A DNA stretch of 10,095 bases from an uncultured Polymorphobacter sp. (GCA_937871645.1 CALMPZ010000535.1:1-10095), one strand, 5' to 3'; counted from the stretch's first letter, positions 1-6,401 are shown. Notes: a model not told the origin generated them from the letters alone. Program-made: numbers and translations.

Positions 1-3
1 CAA

Positions 4-38
4 AGGGCCTCCGGCGAGCAGGGACTCGTCCCTGCACC
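4..38 (+). repeat. REP-like repeat arm A1
   Basis: This is one of four copies in the window of a repeat with a conserved CCTCCGGCG block, a hairpin beginning GCAGG and ending CCTGC, and a trailing ACC. Here the hairpin stem is 18-25 paired with 28-35 (8 bp) around a 2-base loop. It matches the reverse complement of arm A2 (143-177) except at one base (A17, where the other copies have the equivalent of G). Confidence 0.8.
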
Positions 39-51
39 TACAAACTTACGA

Positions 52-75
52 GTCATTCCCGCGCAGGCGGGAATC
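52..75 (+). repeat. ATTCCC-N8-GGGAAT palindrome, copy B1
   Basis: The stem 55-62 pairs perfectly with 67-74 (8 bp) around the tetraloop GCAG. It exactly fits the pattern ATTCCC-N8-GGGAAT, the consensus of the dRS3 repeat known from Neisseria; similar palindromes occur in other proteobacteria. It is flanked by GTC before the stem and C after it, and these are kept in the inverted copy B2. Confidence 0.75.
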
Positions 76-100
76 CACGTGCGACACTGGCGCCAAGATA

Positions 101-124
101 GATTCCCGCCTGCGCAGGAATGAC
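101..124 (-). repeat. ATTCCC-N8-GGGAAT-type palindrome, copy B2
   Basis: This is the reverse complement of copy B1 with one base changed (A at 118 instead of G), so its own stem has one mismatch. It lies 25 bp from B1 in the opposite orientation. Confidence 0.75.
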
Positions 125-142
125 AAAGGTTCTCTTCAATCG

Positions 143-177
143 GGTGCAGGGACGAGTCCCTGCCCGCCGGAGGCCCT
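143..177 (-). repeat. REP-like repeat arm A2
   Basis: Inverted partner of A1. The hairpin stem is 146-153 paired with 156-163 around a 2-base loop. The arm ends 8 bp beyond the stop codon of the dehydrogenase gene, so it would be transcribed as the start of that mRNA's 3' untranslated region. No run of U follows, so it is not a standard intrinsic terminator. Confidence 0.8.
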
Positions 178-185
178 ATTCTAGA

Positions 186-1079
186 CTAAAGTGCGCCGAG
201 CGCCATGCCGCCTTGCGCAGCGCCGTTTTCGGGAACGATTTCACCGGTCCGGTCGCTGATTTCTTCAAAGCGTGCAGCGACGGTTTCGGGGGTCATGTCC
301 TCGGGCGTGACATGGATGCCGCGCGTCAACGTGACATAGGCGCGTTCGAAGCCACCACCGCCGGCGTTCATCACGACATTCGTCGGGGCGTCTTCGCTGA
401 CGAGGTAAAGCGCGGCCGGCGTAACCGTTTCGGGACCCATCTTGCCGAGCATGGCGGCGGGCATGATGTCTTCGGTCATGCGCGTCGCGGCGACCGGCGC
501 GATGGTGTTGGTCTTGACGTTGTACTTGGCGCCTTCGATGCTCAGCGTCTTCATGAAGCCGACCAGCGCCAGCTTGGCAGCGCCGTAGTTGGCCTGGCCG
601 AAGTTGCCGTACAGCCCGGTCGAGCTGGTGGTCATCAGGATGCGGCCATAGGCCTGTTCACGCATGACTTCCCACACCGCCTTGGTGCAGGTCACCGAGC
701 CCATAAGATGGACATCGACAACCTGGCGGAAGTCATCGAGCGTCATCTTGGCGAAGGTCTTGTCGCGCAGGATGCCGGCGTTGTTGATCAGGATGTCGAT
801 GCGGCCCCAGCGTTCCTTGACGAACGCCACCATCTTTTCGACCGCGGCTTCGTCCGACACGCTGGCGCCATTGGCCATCGCTTCGCCACCAGCGGCAGTG
901 ATTTCGTCAACGACCAGCTGCGCGGCCGACAGCGAGCTGCCCGAACCGTCACGCGCGCCGCCCAAATCATTGACGACGACCTTGGCACCGCGCGCGGCAA
1001 GCGCCAGCGCATAGGCGCGGCCCAGGCCGCCGCCGGCACCGGTAACAATGGCAACACGATTGTCGAAACGAATGGTCAT
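186..1079 (-). CDS. Short-chain dehydrogenase, MFE-2-type (3R)-hydroxyacyl-CoA dehydrogenase-like
   Basis: This 297-residue protein is a classical short-chain dehydrogenase/reductase. The cofactor loop TGAGGGLG is at residues 13-20, D38 at the end of the second strand favours NAD over NADP, NNAG is at 99-102, and the catalytic set is S152, Y165 and K169 (YGAAK). Stretches such as NNAGILRD, LYGNFGQANY and NTIAP closely resemble the (3R)-hydroxyacyl-CoA dehydrogenase domain of peroxisomal multifunctional enzyme type 2 (HSD17B4/FOX2). The likely role is NAD-linked oxidation of a 3-hydroxyacyl-CoA or a related acyl or steroid substrate in the cytoplasm; the exact substrate cannot be read from sequence. 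The C-terminal 50 residues extend beyond a minimal SDR, as in that subfamily. The start is ATG with a weak AGGG upstream. It lies 256 bp downstream of phoB on the same strand and is probably a separate unit. Annotation as 3-oxoacyl-ACP reductase (FabG) is the main alternative. Confidence 0.9.
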   Translation of the reverse strand: MTIRFDNRVAIVTGAGGGLGRAYALALAARGAKVVVNDLGGARDGSGSSLSAAQLVVDEITAAGGEAMANGASVSDEAAVEKMVAFVKERWGRIDILINNAGILRDKTFAKMTLDDFRQVVDVHLMGSVTCTKAVWEVMREQAYGRILMTTSSTGLYGNFGQANYGAAKLALVGFMKTLSIEGAKYNVKTNTIAPVAATRMTEDIMPAAMLGKMGPETVTPAALYLVSEDAPTNVVMNAGGGGFERAYVTLTRGIHVTPEDMTPETVAARFEEISDRTGEIVPENGAAQGGMALGAL

Positions 1080-1198
1080 TGAATCTGGCCCTATCTAGCT
1101 ATGCGAGCATCTGTGCGACGCGGGACTTAAAGCAGACTGCGCCCCGTGAAAAGACCCCGACTCGCATGATGGTGCGGCAAATGCGCCGCGGGAGGGGA

Positions 1199-1234
1199 AA
1201 GAGCCTCCGGCGGGCAGGCCTGAGGCCTGCACCC
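1199..1234 (+). repeat. REP-like repeat arm C1
   Basis: The hairpin 1214-1221 pairs with 1223-1230 (8 bp) around a single central base. The inner three base pairs read CCT/AGG, unlike any other copy in the window. Confidence 0.8.
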
Positions 1235-1292
1235 ATTAGTTCACCTGTGACCGATAGTCAGCGCTGGTTATTGTGTCACCGGCCCAAATTCC

Positions 1293-1328
1293 GGGTGCAG
1301 GGGTCACCCCTGCCCGCCGGAGGCTCTT
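1293..1328 (-). repeat. REP-like repeat arm C2
   Basis: The hairpin 1297-1304 pairs with 1306-1313 (8 bp) around a single central base. The inner three base pairs read GGT/ACC. In the phoB transcript this hairpin starts about 22 nt after the stop codon; no U-run follows it. Confidence 0.8.
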
Positions 1329-1335
1329 GACCTGC

Positions 1336-2043
1336 CTAATGCGCTTCGCGGTCGAGTGCATAGCCAGCGGAACGCACCGTGCGGATGACATCGGGGAGTG
1401 CGGCTGTGCCCTCGCCTTCGCCGTTGATCGCCTTGCGGAGGCGGCGGATGTGGACGTCGACGGTGCGTTGTTCGACATAGACGTCGCGGCCCCAGACGGC
1501 ATCGAGCAACTGTTCGCGCGAGAAGACGCGGCCGGGATGTTCGAGGAAGTGGCGCAGCAGCCGGAACTCGGTGGGTCCGAGCGGCACGGCCTGGCCGTCG
1601 CGGGTGACGCGGTGGGCGCTGGTGTCCATACTGATGCCGGCATAGTCGAGAGCGCCGCCAGCGAGCGCCGGGCGCAGCCGCCGAAGCACGGCATGGATGC
1701 GCGCGACGAGTTCGCGCGGGGAGAACGGCTTGGTGAGGTAATCGTCGGCGCCGGTTTCAAGGCCGCGGATGCGGTCGGCTTCGTCGGCGCGTGCTGTCAG
1801 CATGACGATCGGCAGGCCGACGGTTTCGGGCGCGCGACGCAGGCGCCGGCAGACTTCGATCCCCGACAGGTTGGCGATCATCCAGTCGAGAATGACCAGG
1901 TCGGGCTTTTCCTCGTCGGCGAGCATCAGCGCTTCCTCGCCGTCGCCGGTCTGGACGACATCGAAACCTGCCGATTCGAGGTTGTAACGCAGTAGCTCAA
2001 CGAGGTTGGCGTCATCTTCGACAAGCAGGATCTTCGGTTTCAT
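1336..2043 (-). CDS. phoB: Phosphate regulon response regulator PhoB
   Basis: PhoB is the DNA-binding response regulator of phosphate starvation: once phosphorylated by PhoR it binds Pho boxes and activates genes such as pstS. The 235-residue length is normal for the family. The receiver domain (1-120) has the acidic pocket E9/D10/D11, phospho-acceptor D53 in ILDWM, T83 and K105. The OmpR-type winged helix (about 130-230) has GPTEFRLL at 156-163, REQLLDAVWG at 176-185, and the recognition-helix stretch RTVDVHIRRLRK at 193-204. The proline usually found four residues after the phospho-acceptor (DWMLP) is alanine (A57) here. The gene is last in the pst-pho cluster, 41 bp after phoU, with AGGGA 6 nt before the ATG. 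It is probably co-transcribed with pstSCAB-phoU and therefore autoregulated from the Pho box. Confidence 0.96.
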   Translation of the reverse strand: MKPKILLVEDDANLVELLRYNLESAGFDVVQTGDGEEALMLADEEKPDLVILDWMIANLSGIEVCRRLRRAPETVGLPIVMLTARADEADRIRGLETGADDYLTKPFSPRELVARIHAVLRRLRPALAGGALDYAGISMDTSAHRVTRDGQAVPLGPTEFRLLRHFLEHPGRVFSREQLLDAVWGRDVYVEQRTVDVHIRRLRKAINGEGEGTAALPDVIRTVRSAGYALDREAH

Positions 2044-2084
2044 CGGGGGTCCCTGTTTGGCAGCTATCGTCTTGAAAGCCGGTG

Positions 2085-2804
2085 CTAGCTCGATCGGTCG
2101 CTCAACGCCGCGAGCGCAACATCGTCGCCCTTTGGCCGGTGCAGAATTTGTTCGCCGGTGGCGGCAAAGAACACCATTTCGGCGATGCTCGTTGCCTTGT
2201 CGCCGATGCGTTCGAGGTTCTTGGCAACGAACAGCAGGTGCATCGACGGCGTGATATGCGCCGAATCTTCCATCATGAAGGTCAGCAGCGAGCGGAACAA
2301 CGCGGCGTAATAGTCATCGACCACCGCGTCGCGCGCCACCACCGCCTTGGCCAGTTCGACGTCGCGCGCCACGAAGGCATCGAGCGCGTCGCTGAGCATT
2401 TTCGCAACCAGCGTGCCCATTTCGGGAATGATGACCACCGGCTGCGCGTGCGCGTTCTTCGACAGCACCGTCGCGCGCTTGGCGATGTTCTTGGCATAGT
2501 CGCCGACGCGTTCGAGCACCGAGCTGATCTTGAGCACCGCGATAATTTCGCGCAGGTCGCCCGCCATCGGGGCGCGCAGCGCGATGGTCTGGATCGCCAG
2601 CTTTTCACATTCGATTTCAAGCGCATCGATGCGTTCGTCGATGGCGATGACCTCCATCGCCTTGGCCGCATCGCGGCGGGTCAGCACCTCGATCGACGCT
2701 CGGATCTGGCTTTCGCACAGCCCGCCCATCTGACTGATCAGCGTGCGCATGTTGTTGATGTCGGCGTCGAATGCCTTGACGGTATGTCCGGTCGGTTCAG
2801 CCAT
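2085..2804 (-). CDS. phoU: Phosphate signalling protein PhoU
   Basis: PhoU is a cytoplasmic helical-bundle protein that binds the Pst transporter and PhoR, holds the kinase in check when phosphate is plentiful, and restrains excess uptake. The 239-residue protein is of normal length and all helical. It has the two expected metal-binding repeats, ERVGDYAKN at 98-106 and ERIGDKATS at 198-206, in the two three-helix halves. The first repeat has the usual final N; the second ends in S. The gene lies 24 bp after pstB and 41 bp before phoB. AGGAGA sits 5 nt upstream of the ATG, one of the best ribosome-binding sites in the cluster. Confidence 0.96.
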   Translation of the reverse strand: MAEPTGHTVKAFDADINNMRTLISQMGGLCESQIRASIEVLTRRDAAKAMEVIAIDERIDALEIECEKLAIQTIALRAPMAGDLREIIAVLKISSVLERVGDYAKNIAKRATVLSKNAHAQPVVIIPEMGTLVAKMLSDALDAFVARDVELAKAVVARDAVVDDYYAALFRSLLTFMMEDSAHITPSMHLLFVAKNLERIGDKATSIAEMVFFAATGEQILHRPKGDDVALAALSDRSS

Positions 2805-2828
2805 TGTGATCTCCTGCGTCCGTCAATT

Positions 2829-3650
2829 TTAGCCGTAGCGGCCGGTGATATAGTCGCGGGTGCGCTGTTCGGTGGGATTGGTGAAGATGTCCGAGGTGTT
2901 GCCGTATTCGACCATCGTGCCGAGGTGGAAGAACGCCGTGCGCTGGCTGACACGCGCCGCCTGCTGCATGTTGTGCGTGACGATGACGATGGCGTAGCGG
3001 CCGCGCAGTTCGTCGATCAGTTCCTCGATGCGCGCCGTGGCAATCGGATCGAGCGCCGAGCACGGTTCGTCCATCAGGATGACTTCGGGGTCGACAGCAA
3101 TCGCGCGGGCGATGCACAGCCGCTGCTGCTGGCCACCCGACAATGCCGTGCCGCTTTCGCCGAGCCGGTCCTTGACTTCCTCCCACAGGCCGGCGCGGCG
3201 CAGGCTGCCTTCGACGATGCCGTCCATGTCGGCCTTGCTGCTCGCGAGGCCGTGGATCGATGGGCCGTAAGCCACATTGTCGTAGATCGACTTGGGGAAC
3301 GGGTTGGGCTTCTGGAACACCATGCCGACACGGGCGCGCAGCTGCACGACATCCATGCCGCCGGTGTAGATGTCGGTGCCGTCGAGCTTGATTTCGCCCT
3401 CGACCCGCGCGCTGTCGACTGTGTCGTTCATGCGGTTCATGCAGCGCAGGAAGGTCGACTTGCCGCAGCCCGACGGCCCGATGAACGCCGTGACGTTTTC
3501 GCGGGTGATGTCGATCGAGACGTCCTTGATCGCCTGCTTGGTGCCATAGAAGACATTGACGTGACGCGCCGTCATCTTGGTCGTGACATCGGTCTCGGCG
3601 ACACCGCGCGCGACCGGAACATTTTGTGCGGACAGGTCCATGACGGTCAC
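2829..3650 (-). CDS. pstB: Phosphate ABC transporter ATP-binding protein PstB
   Basis: PstB is the ATPase of the PstSCAB phosphate importer; two copies dock on the cytoplasmic face of PstC/PstA and hydrolyse ATP to drive uptake. All nucleotide-binding motifs are present: Walker [10 protein letters not shown] at 58-66, Q-loop Q113 (VFQKPNPFP), signature LSGGQQQRL at 170-178, Walker B ILMDEP at 191-196, D-loop SALD and switch H226. The PstB-typical [13 protein letters not shown] stretch is at 114-126. At 273 residues it is slightly longer than E. coli PstB because of about 15 extra N-terminal residues. The start is GTG, whose last two bases are the first two of the pstA stop codon (GTGA, 4-bp overlap), with GAGAGG 5 nt upstream. 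The next in-frame ATG, three codons later, lacks such a site. The overlap suggests translational coupling to pstA. Confidence 0.97.
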   Translation of the reverse strand: MTVMDLSAQNVPVARGVAETDVTTKMTARHVNVFYGTKQAIKDVSIDITRENVTAFIGPSGCGKSTFLRCMNRMNDTVDSARVEGEIKLDGTDIYTGGMDVVQLRARVGMVFQKPNPFPKSIYDNVAYGPSIHGLASSKADMDGIVEGSLRRAGLWEEVKDRLGESGTALSGGQQQRLCIARAIAVDPEVILMDEPCSALDPIATARIEELIDELRGRYAIVIVTHNMQQAARVSQRTAFFHLGTMVEYGNTSDIFTNPTEQRTRDYITGRYG

Positions 3651-4942
3651 CAGCGCCTCTCGTATTTGTTGCGTAGATAGATGGCGAGACTGTTCATCAA
3701 CAGCAGGAATACCAGCAGCACCATGATGGCCGCCGAGGTCTTTTCGACAAAGCCGCGCGCCACGTCATCCGACCACAGGAACACCTGCACCGGCAGTGCC
3801 GTCGCGGGCGACGTCAGCCCGCCCGGCGTGTCGCTGACGAAGGCGCGCATGCCGATCATCAGCAGCGGTGCGGTTTCGCCGAGCGCGCGCGCCATGCCGA
3901 TGATCGTGCCGGTCAGGATGCCGGGCAAGGCGAGCGGCAGCACGTGCTGGAACACGACCTGGACCTTCGAGGCACCGATGCCGAGCGCGGCGTCGCGGAT
4001 CGACGGCGGCACCGACTTGATCGCCACCCGCCCGGCGATGACGATGACCGGAAAGGTCATCAGCGCCAAGGTCAGGCCGCCGACAATCGGCGCCGAGCGC
4101 GGCATATCGAAGAAGTTGAGGAACACCGCGAGCCCGAGCAACCCGTAGATGATCGACGGCACCGCCGCGAGATTGTTGATGCTGACTTCGATGAGGTCGG
4201 TCCAGCGGTTGCGCTTGGCGAATTCCTCGAGATAGATCGCCGACAGCACGCCGACCGGGAACGCCAGCCCCAGCGTCACGAACAAGGTCAGCAGCGAGCC
4301 GACGGTGGCACCCCAGATGCCGGCGAGTTCGGGATTGGTCGAATCGGCGCCGGTGATGAAGATGCGGTTGAAGCCGGTGCGTACCAACCCGGCCTTTTTA
4401 AGGTCGTTGAAGTTGGCGATGTCGGCATCGCTGACGCCGCGTTCGATTTCCGGCTTCGACAGGTCGAACTTGCCCTTGGCGAGCAAGTCGATGGTGCTCT
4501 TGGCTGGCACCCACACCGGCACGGTTTGACCGAGCAGCGCCGGGTCGTCCATCAGTTGGCGGCGCAGCACCAGCCACGCGCCTTCGCTGACGGCGTCGGC
4601 ATCATCGCCAAGCTTGGCGACCGACGCGGCCATCACCGCCTGGAAATCACCGGCCTGCAGCGCGGCTTGCGCGTCGGGGCCCTTGGCAGCTGCCGGATCG
4701 ATACCAAGCACCGCTGGGTCATAGGTCGCGCTGATCTTGATATCGGTCGACAGGAAGCCCTGCCAGCCGTCGCGCACGACTGTCACCAGCAGGAACACCA
4801 GGAACGACGCCGCGAGCACGAGCGCGAACAGCCCGAGGTTGCGGAAGATTGATTCCGACCGGTAGCGGCGTGCGATGCGCGCGCGCATCTTCGGCGACGC
4901 CCAGTCGGTGGGCGGACGCGACGCGGATTGGGCGCTATTCAT
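3647..4942 (-). CDS. pstA: Phosphate ABC transporter permease PstA (long alphaproteobacterial form)
   Basis: PstA is one of the two inner-membrane subunits forming the phosphate channel. At 431 residues it is much longer than E. coli PstA (about 296). After a short basic cytoplasmic N-terminus there is a first membrane helix (about 36-56), then a roughly 150-residue soluble segment (57-205), matching the N-terminal DUF3333-type region of alphaproteobacterial PstA. Further helices lie near 211-235, 258-278, 286-306, 340-360 and 404-423. The EAA loop that contacts PstB is at 316-340 ([10 protein letters not shown], then HVLPLALPG), followed by the family-typical [11 protein letters not shown] at 351-361. 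The start codon overlaps the end of pstC by 8 bp. GGAGG precedes the ATG by only 3 nt, an unusually short spacing, but the next ATG (codon 19) has no site at all, so the first is kept. Confidence 0.95.
   Translation of the reverse strand: MNSAQSASRPPTDWASPKMRARIARRYRSESIFRNLGLFALVLAASFLVFLLVTVVRDGWQGFLSTDIKISATYDPAVLGIDPAAAKGPDAQAALQAGDFQAVMAASVAKLGDDADAVSEGAWLVLRRQLMDDPALLGQTVPVWVPAKSTIDLLAKGKFDLSKPEIERGVSDADIANFNDLKKAGLVRTGFNRIFITGADSTNPELAGIWGATVGSLLTLFVTLGLAFPVGVLSAIYLEEFAKRNRWTDLIEVSINNLAAVPSIIYGLLGLAVFLNFFDMPRSAPIVGGLTLALMTFPVIVIAGRVAIKSVPPSIRDAALGIGASKVQVVFQHVLPLALPGILTGTIIGMARALGETAPLLMIGMRAFVSDTPGGLTSPATALPVQVFLWSDDVARGFVEKTSAAIMVLLVFLLLMNSLAIYLRNKYERRW
3656..3661 (-). promoter_or_regulatory. 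Ribosome-binding site deciding the pstB GTG start
   Basis: GAGAGG ends 5 nt before the GTG at 3648-3650. The ATG at 3639-3641 has no comparable purine run at a proper distance, so the GTG overlapping the pstA stop codon is preferred. Confidence 0.6.
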
Positions 4943-6341
4943 AAGCCTCCCGGTAGCGCTTCACCACGGCGAGCGCGTAAATGTTGAGCAGCAGCGTAAT
5001 CACGAACAGCACCAGCCCGAGCGCGAACGCCGACAGCGTCTTCGCCGAATCGAATTCCTGGTCGCCGGTGAGCAGCTGGACGATCTGCGCGGTGACGGTG
5101 GTCACTGACTGGAACGGATTGGCCGTCATGTTGGCAGCGAGACCGGCGGCCATAACGACGATCATCGTTTCACCGATGGCGCGGCTGACGGCGAGCAGCA
5201 CGCCGCCGACGATGCCGGGCAATGCCGCGGGCACCAGAACCTTGCGGATGGTTTCCGACGTCGTCGCGCCCATCGCCAGACTGCCGTCGCGCATCGCCTG
5301 CGGCACGGCGGTAATCGCGTCATCGGCCATCGACGAGACGAACGGGATGATCATGATGCCCATCACCAGACCGGCGGCGAGCGCGCTTTCCGAACTGGCG
5401 TTGGTCATGCCGAGCGACACCGCGAAGGCGCGCACCGCCGGCGCCACGACGAGCGCGGCGAAGAAGCCGTAGACGACGGTCGGCACGCCGGCGAGAATTT
5501 CGAGCAGCGGCTTGAGGATGCGGCGCGCCCGCGCCGGGGCATACTGCGTCAAGTAGATCGCGGCCATCAGCCCGAGCGGGATGGCGACGATCATCGCGAT
5601 GATGGCGCCGATGAAGATCGTGCCCCAGAACAGCGGCACCGCGCCGAACGCTCCCGACGAGCCGACCTGGTCGGCGCGGATCGCGGTCTGCGGCGACCAG
5701 ACGGTGCCAGTCAGGAACTCTACGATCGAAACCTTCTGGAAGAACCGGATACTTTCGAACAACAGCGACAGCACGATACCGAGCGTTGTCAAAATCGCCA
5801 CCAGCGACGCCAGGATCAGTGTCCACATGACGACTTTTTCAACGGCCGTGCGGGCGCGGAAATCGGGGCGCAGCCGCGAATAACCCCACAGCCCGCCAAG
5901 CGCGGCGAGCGCCGCCGCAGCAGCGCCAGCCATCAGGCTGAAATTGGCCTTGGAGGTCACATAGACTTTGGCGGCGGGGTTGGCGTCGGGGTTGAACGCC
6001 TCCTCGATCTCGCCGGTGACGATGCCGCGGACTTCGGACATGAAGGCGTCGCGGTCGAGTTCTGTCGCCGGGCGGCTTTCGGCGGGCACGCTGGCAATGA
6101 CGCGGTCGGCGACCACGCCCTCGCTGACCGCGGCCCAGCCGGCCAGCAGCGCCAGTGCCGGCAACGCCACCCACAGCGCGACAAAGGCGCCGTGATAGGC
6201 TGGCCGCGAATGCACCGCAGCCGCGCCGGTACGTGCCGTGCCGCCCGGACGCGCCGCCAGCGCAGCCCCCTTTGCGCGCGCGAAGAAATACGCAACCAGG
6301 GCAAGACCAACGAGCAGAAAACTGATGACAGTCAGCGACAT
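4935..6341 (-). CDS. pstC: Phosphate ABC transporter permease PstC (long form)
   Basis: PstC pairs with PstA to form the inner-membrane pore of the phosphate importer. The 468-residue protein is about 150 residues longer than E. coli PstC. The extra N-terminal part has membrane helices near 3-20, 53-72 and 133-152, with a soluble stretch (73-132) rich in acidic residues. The conserved core starts near 165, with helices around 170-195, 238-262, 280-305, 319-340, 373-398 and 436-460. Core hallmarks are SPQTAIRADQ at 216-225, the EAA-type loop AMRDGSLAMGAT at 349-360 ending PAALPG at 371-376, and SRAIGETMIVVMAAG at 386-400. The ATG is preceded by AAGG at 10 nt. The gene lies 60 bp after pstS, beyond a strong hairpin, and overlaps pstA by 8 bp. 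Confidence 0.95.
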   Translation of the reverse strand: MSLTVISFLLVGLALVAYFFARAKGAALAARPGGTARTGAAAVHSRPAYHGAFVALWVALPALALLAGWAAVSEGVVADRVIASVPAESRPATELDRDAFMSEVRGIVTGEIEEAFNPDANPAAKVYVTSKANFSLMAGAAAAALAALGGLWGYSRLRPDFRARTAVEKVVMWTLILASLVAILTTLGIVLSLLFESIRFFQKVSIVEFLTGTVWSPQTAIRADQVGSSGAFGAVPLFWGTIFIGAIIAMIVAIPLGLMAAIYLTQYAPARARRILKPLLEILAGVPTVVYGFFAALVVAPAVRAFAVSLGMTNASSESALAAGLVMGIMIIPFVSSMADDAITAVPQAMRDGSLAMGATTSETIRKVLVPAALPGIVGGVLLAVSRAIGETMIVVMAAGLAANMTANPFQSVTTVTAQIVQLLTGDQEFDSAKTLSAFALGLVLFVITLLLNIYALAVVKRYREAYE

Positions 6342-6363
6342 GCGACGCTTACCTTAGATGTGG

Positions 6364-6393
6364 TTGCGGCAGTGCCGTAGCGCACTGCCGCAA
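6364..6393 (-). promoter_or_regulatory. Intercistronic hairpin between pstS and pstC
   Basis: A perfect 12-bp inverted repeat (6364-6375 with 6382-6393) around a 6-base loop fills half of the 60-bp pstS-pstC gap. It starts 8 bp after the pstS stop codon on the transcribed strand. No U-run follows it, so complete termination is unlikely. Its position after the binding-protein gene fits an mRNA 3'-end stabiliser or partial attenuator that lets far more PstS than permease be made, as REP structures do in other binding-protein operons. The structure is seen; the role is inferred. Confidence 0.75.
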
Positions 6394-6401
6394 ATCCGGT
6401 G

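Larger units (their letters stand above)
4..177. repeat. Composite nested inverted-repeat element (element 1)
   Basis: Two inverted pairs are nested one inside the other. The outer arms, 4-38 and 143-177, are reverse complements apart from one base. The inner arms, 52-75 and 101-124, are also reverse complements apart from one base. The core between the inner arms is 25 bp (76-100). Each arm also contains its own short hairpin, so the element can fold either as four small hairpins or as one long stem. It is noncoding and ends 8 bp past the stop codon of the minus-strand dehydrogenase gene. It resembles a BIME (paired REP-like extragenic repeats) with another palindromic repeat family inside it. 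The left boundary is at the window edge, so it may extend further. No target-site duplication is visible. Confidence 0.8.
1199..1328. repeat. Inverted-repeat element 2 of the REP-like family
   Basis: Two 36-bp arms (1199-1234 and 1293-1328) in opposite orientation enclose 58 bp. The arms are reverse complements at 32 of 36 positions, and the four differences all fall inside the hairpin, where they form compensating base-pair changes. The arms belong to the same family as those of element 1 but share an AGAGCCTCC outer end instead of GGGCCTCC. The element ends 7 bp past the phoB stop codon. Confidence 0.8.
1080..1335. other. Intergenic region between phoB and the dehydrogenase gene
   Basis: This 256-bp gap holds inverted-repeat element 2 in its phoB-proximal half (1199-1328). 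The remaining 119 bp (1080-1198) must contain the 5' leader, and probably the promoter, of the dehydrogenase gene. It carries two GANTC sites (1081-1085 and 1159-1163). I see no convincing -35/-10 pair, Pho box or small gene here. Confidence 0.6.

Noticed and set aside
4..177. CRISPR array
   Set aside because: The repeats are inverted pairs of two families with unequal spacers, not direct repeats with regular spacers, and no cas gene is in the window.
1080..1198. Pho box in front of the dehydrogenase gene
   Set aside because: No CTGTCAT-like 7-mers at 11-bp spacing are present on either strand, so there is no sequence support for PhoB control of this gene.
1293..1328. Arm C2 as the intrinsic terminator of the pst-pho operon
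   Set aside because: The hairpin is strong, but no U-run follows it on the transcribed strand. A role in termination or stabilisation remains possible but is not shown.
1199..1328. Element 2 as a MITE or insertion-sequence remnant
   Set aside because: There are inverted terminal arms, but I found no target-site duplication in the flanks and no transposase fragment inside the 58-bp core.
2082..3680. A 532-codon open frame on the plus strand opposite phoU and pstB
   Set aside because: It is antisense to two clear genes, in the frame kept open by GC-rich third positions. The translation is rich in R, H, D and G and has no recognisable domain. The same applies to the long plus-strand frames at 120-1082, 1273-1995, 3944-4852, 6399-7433 and 7702-8811.
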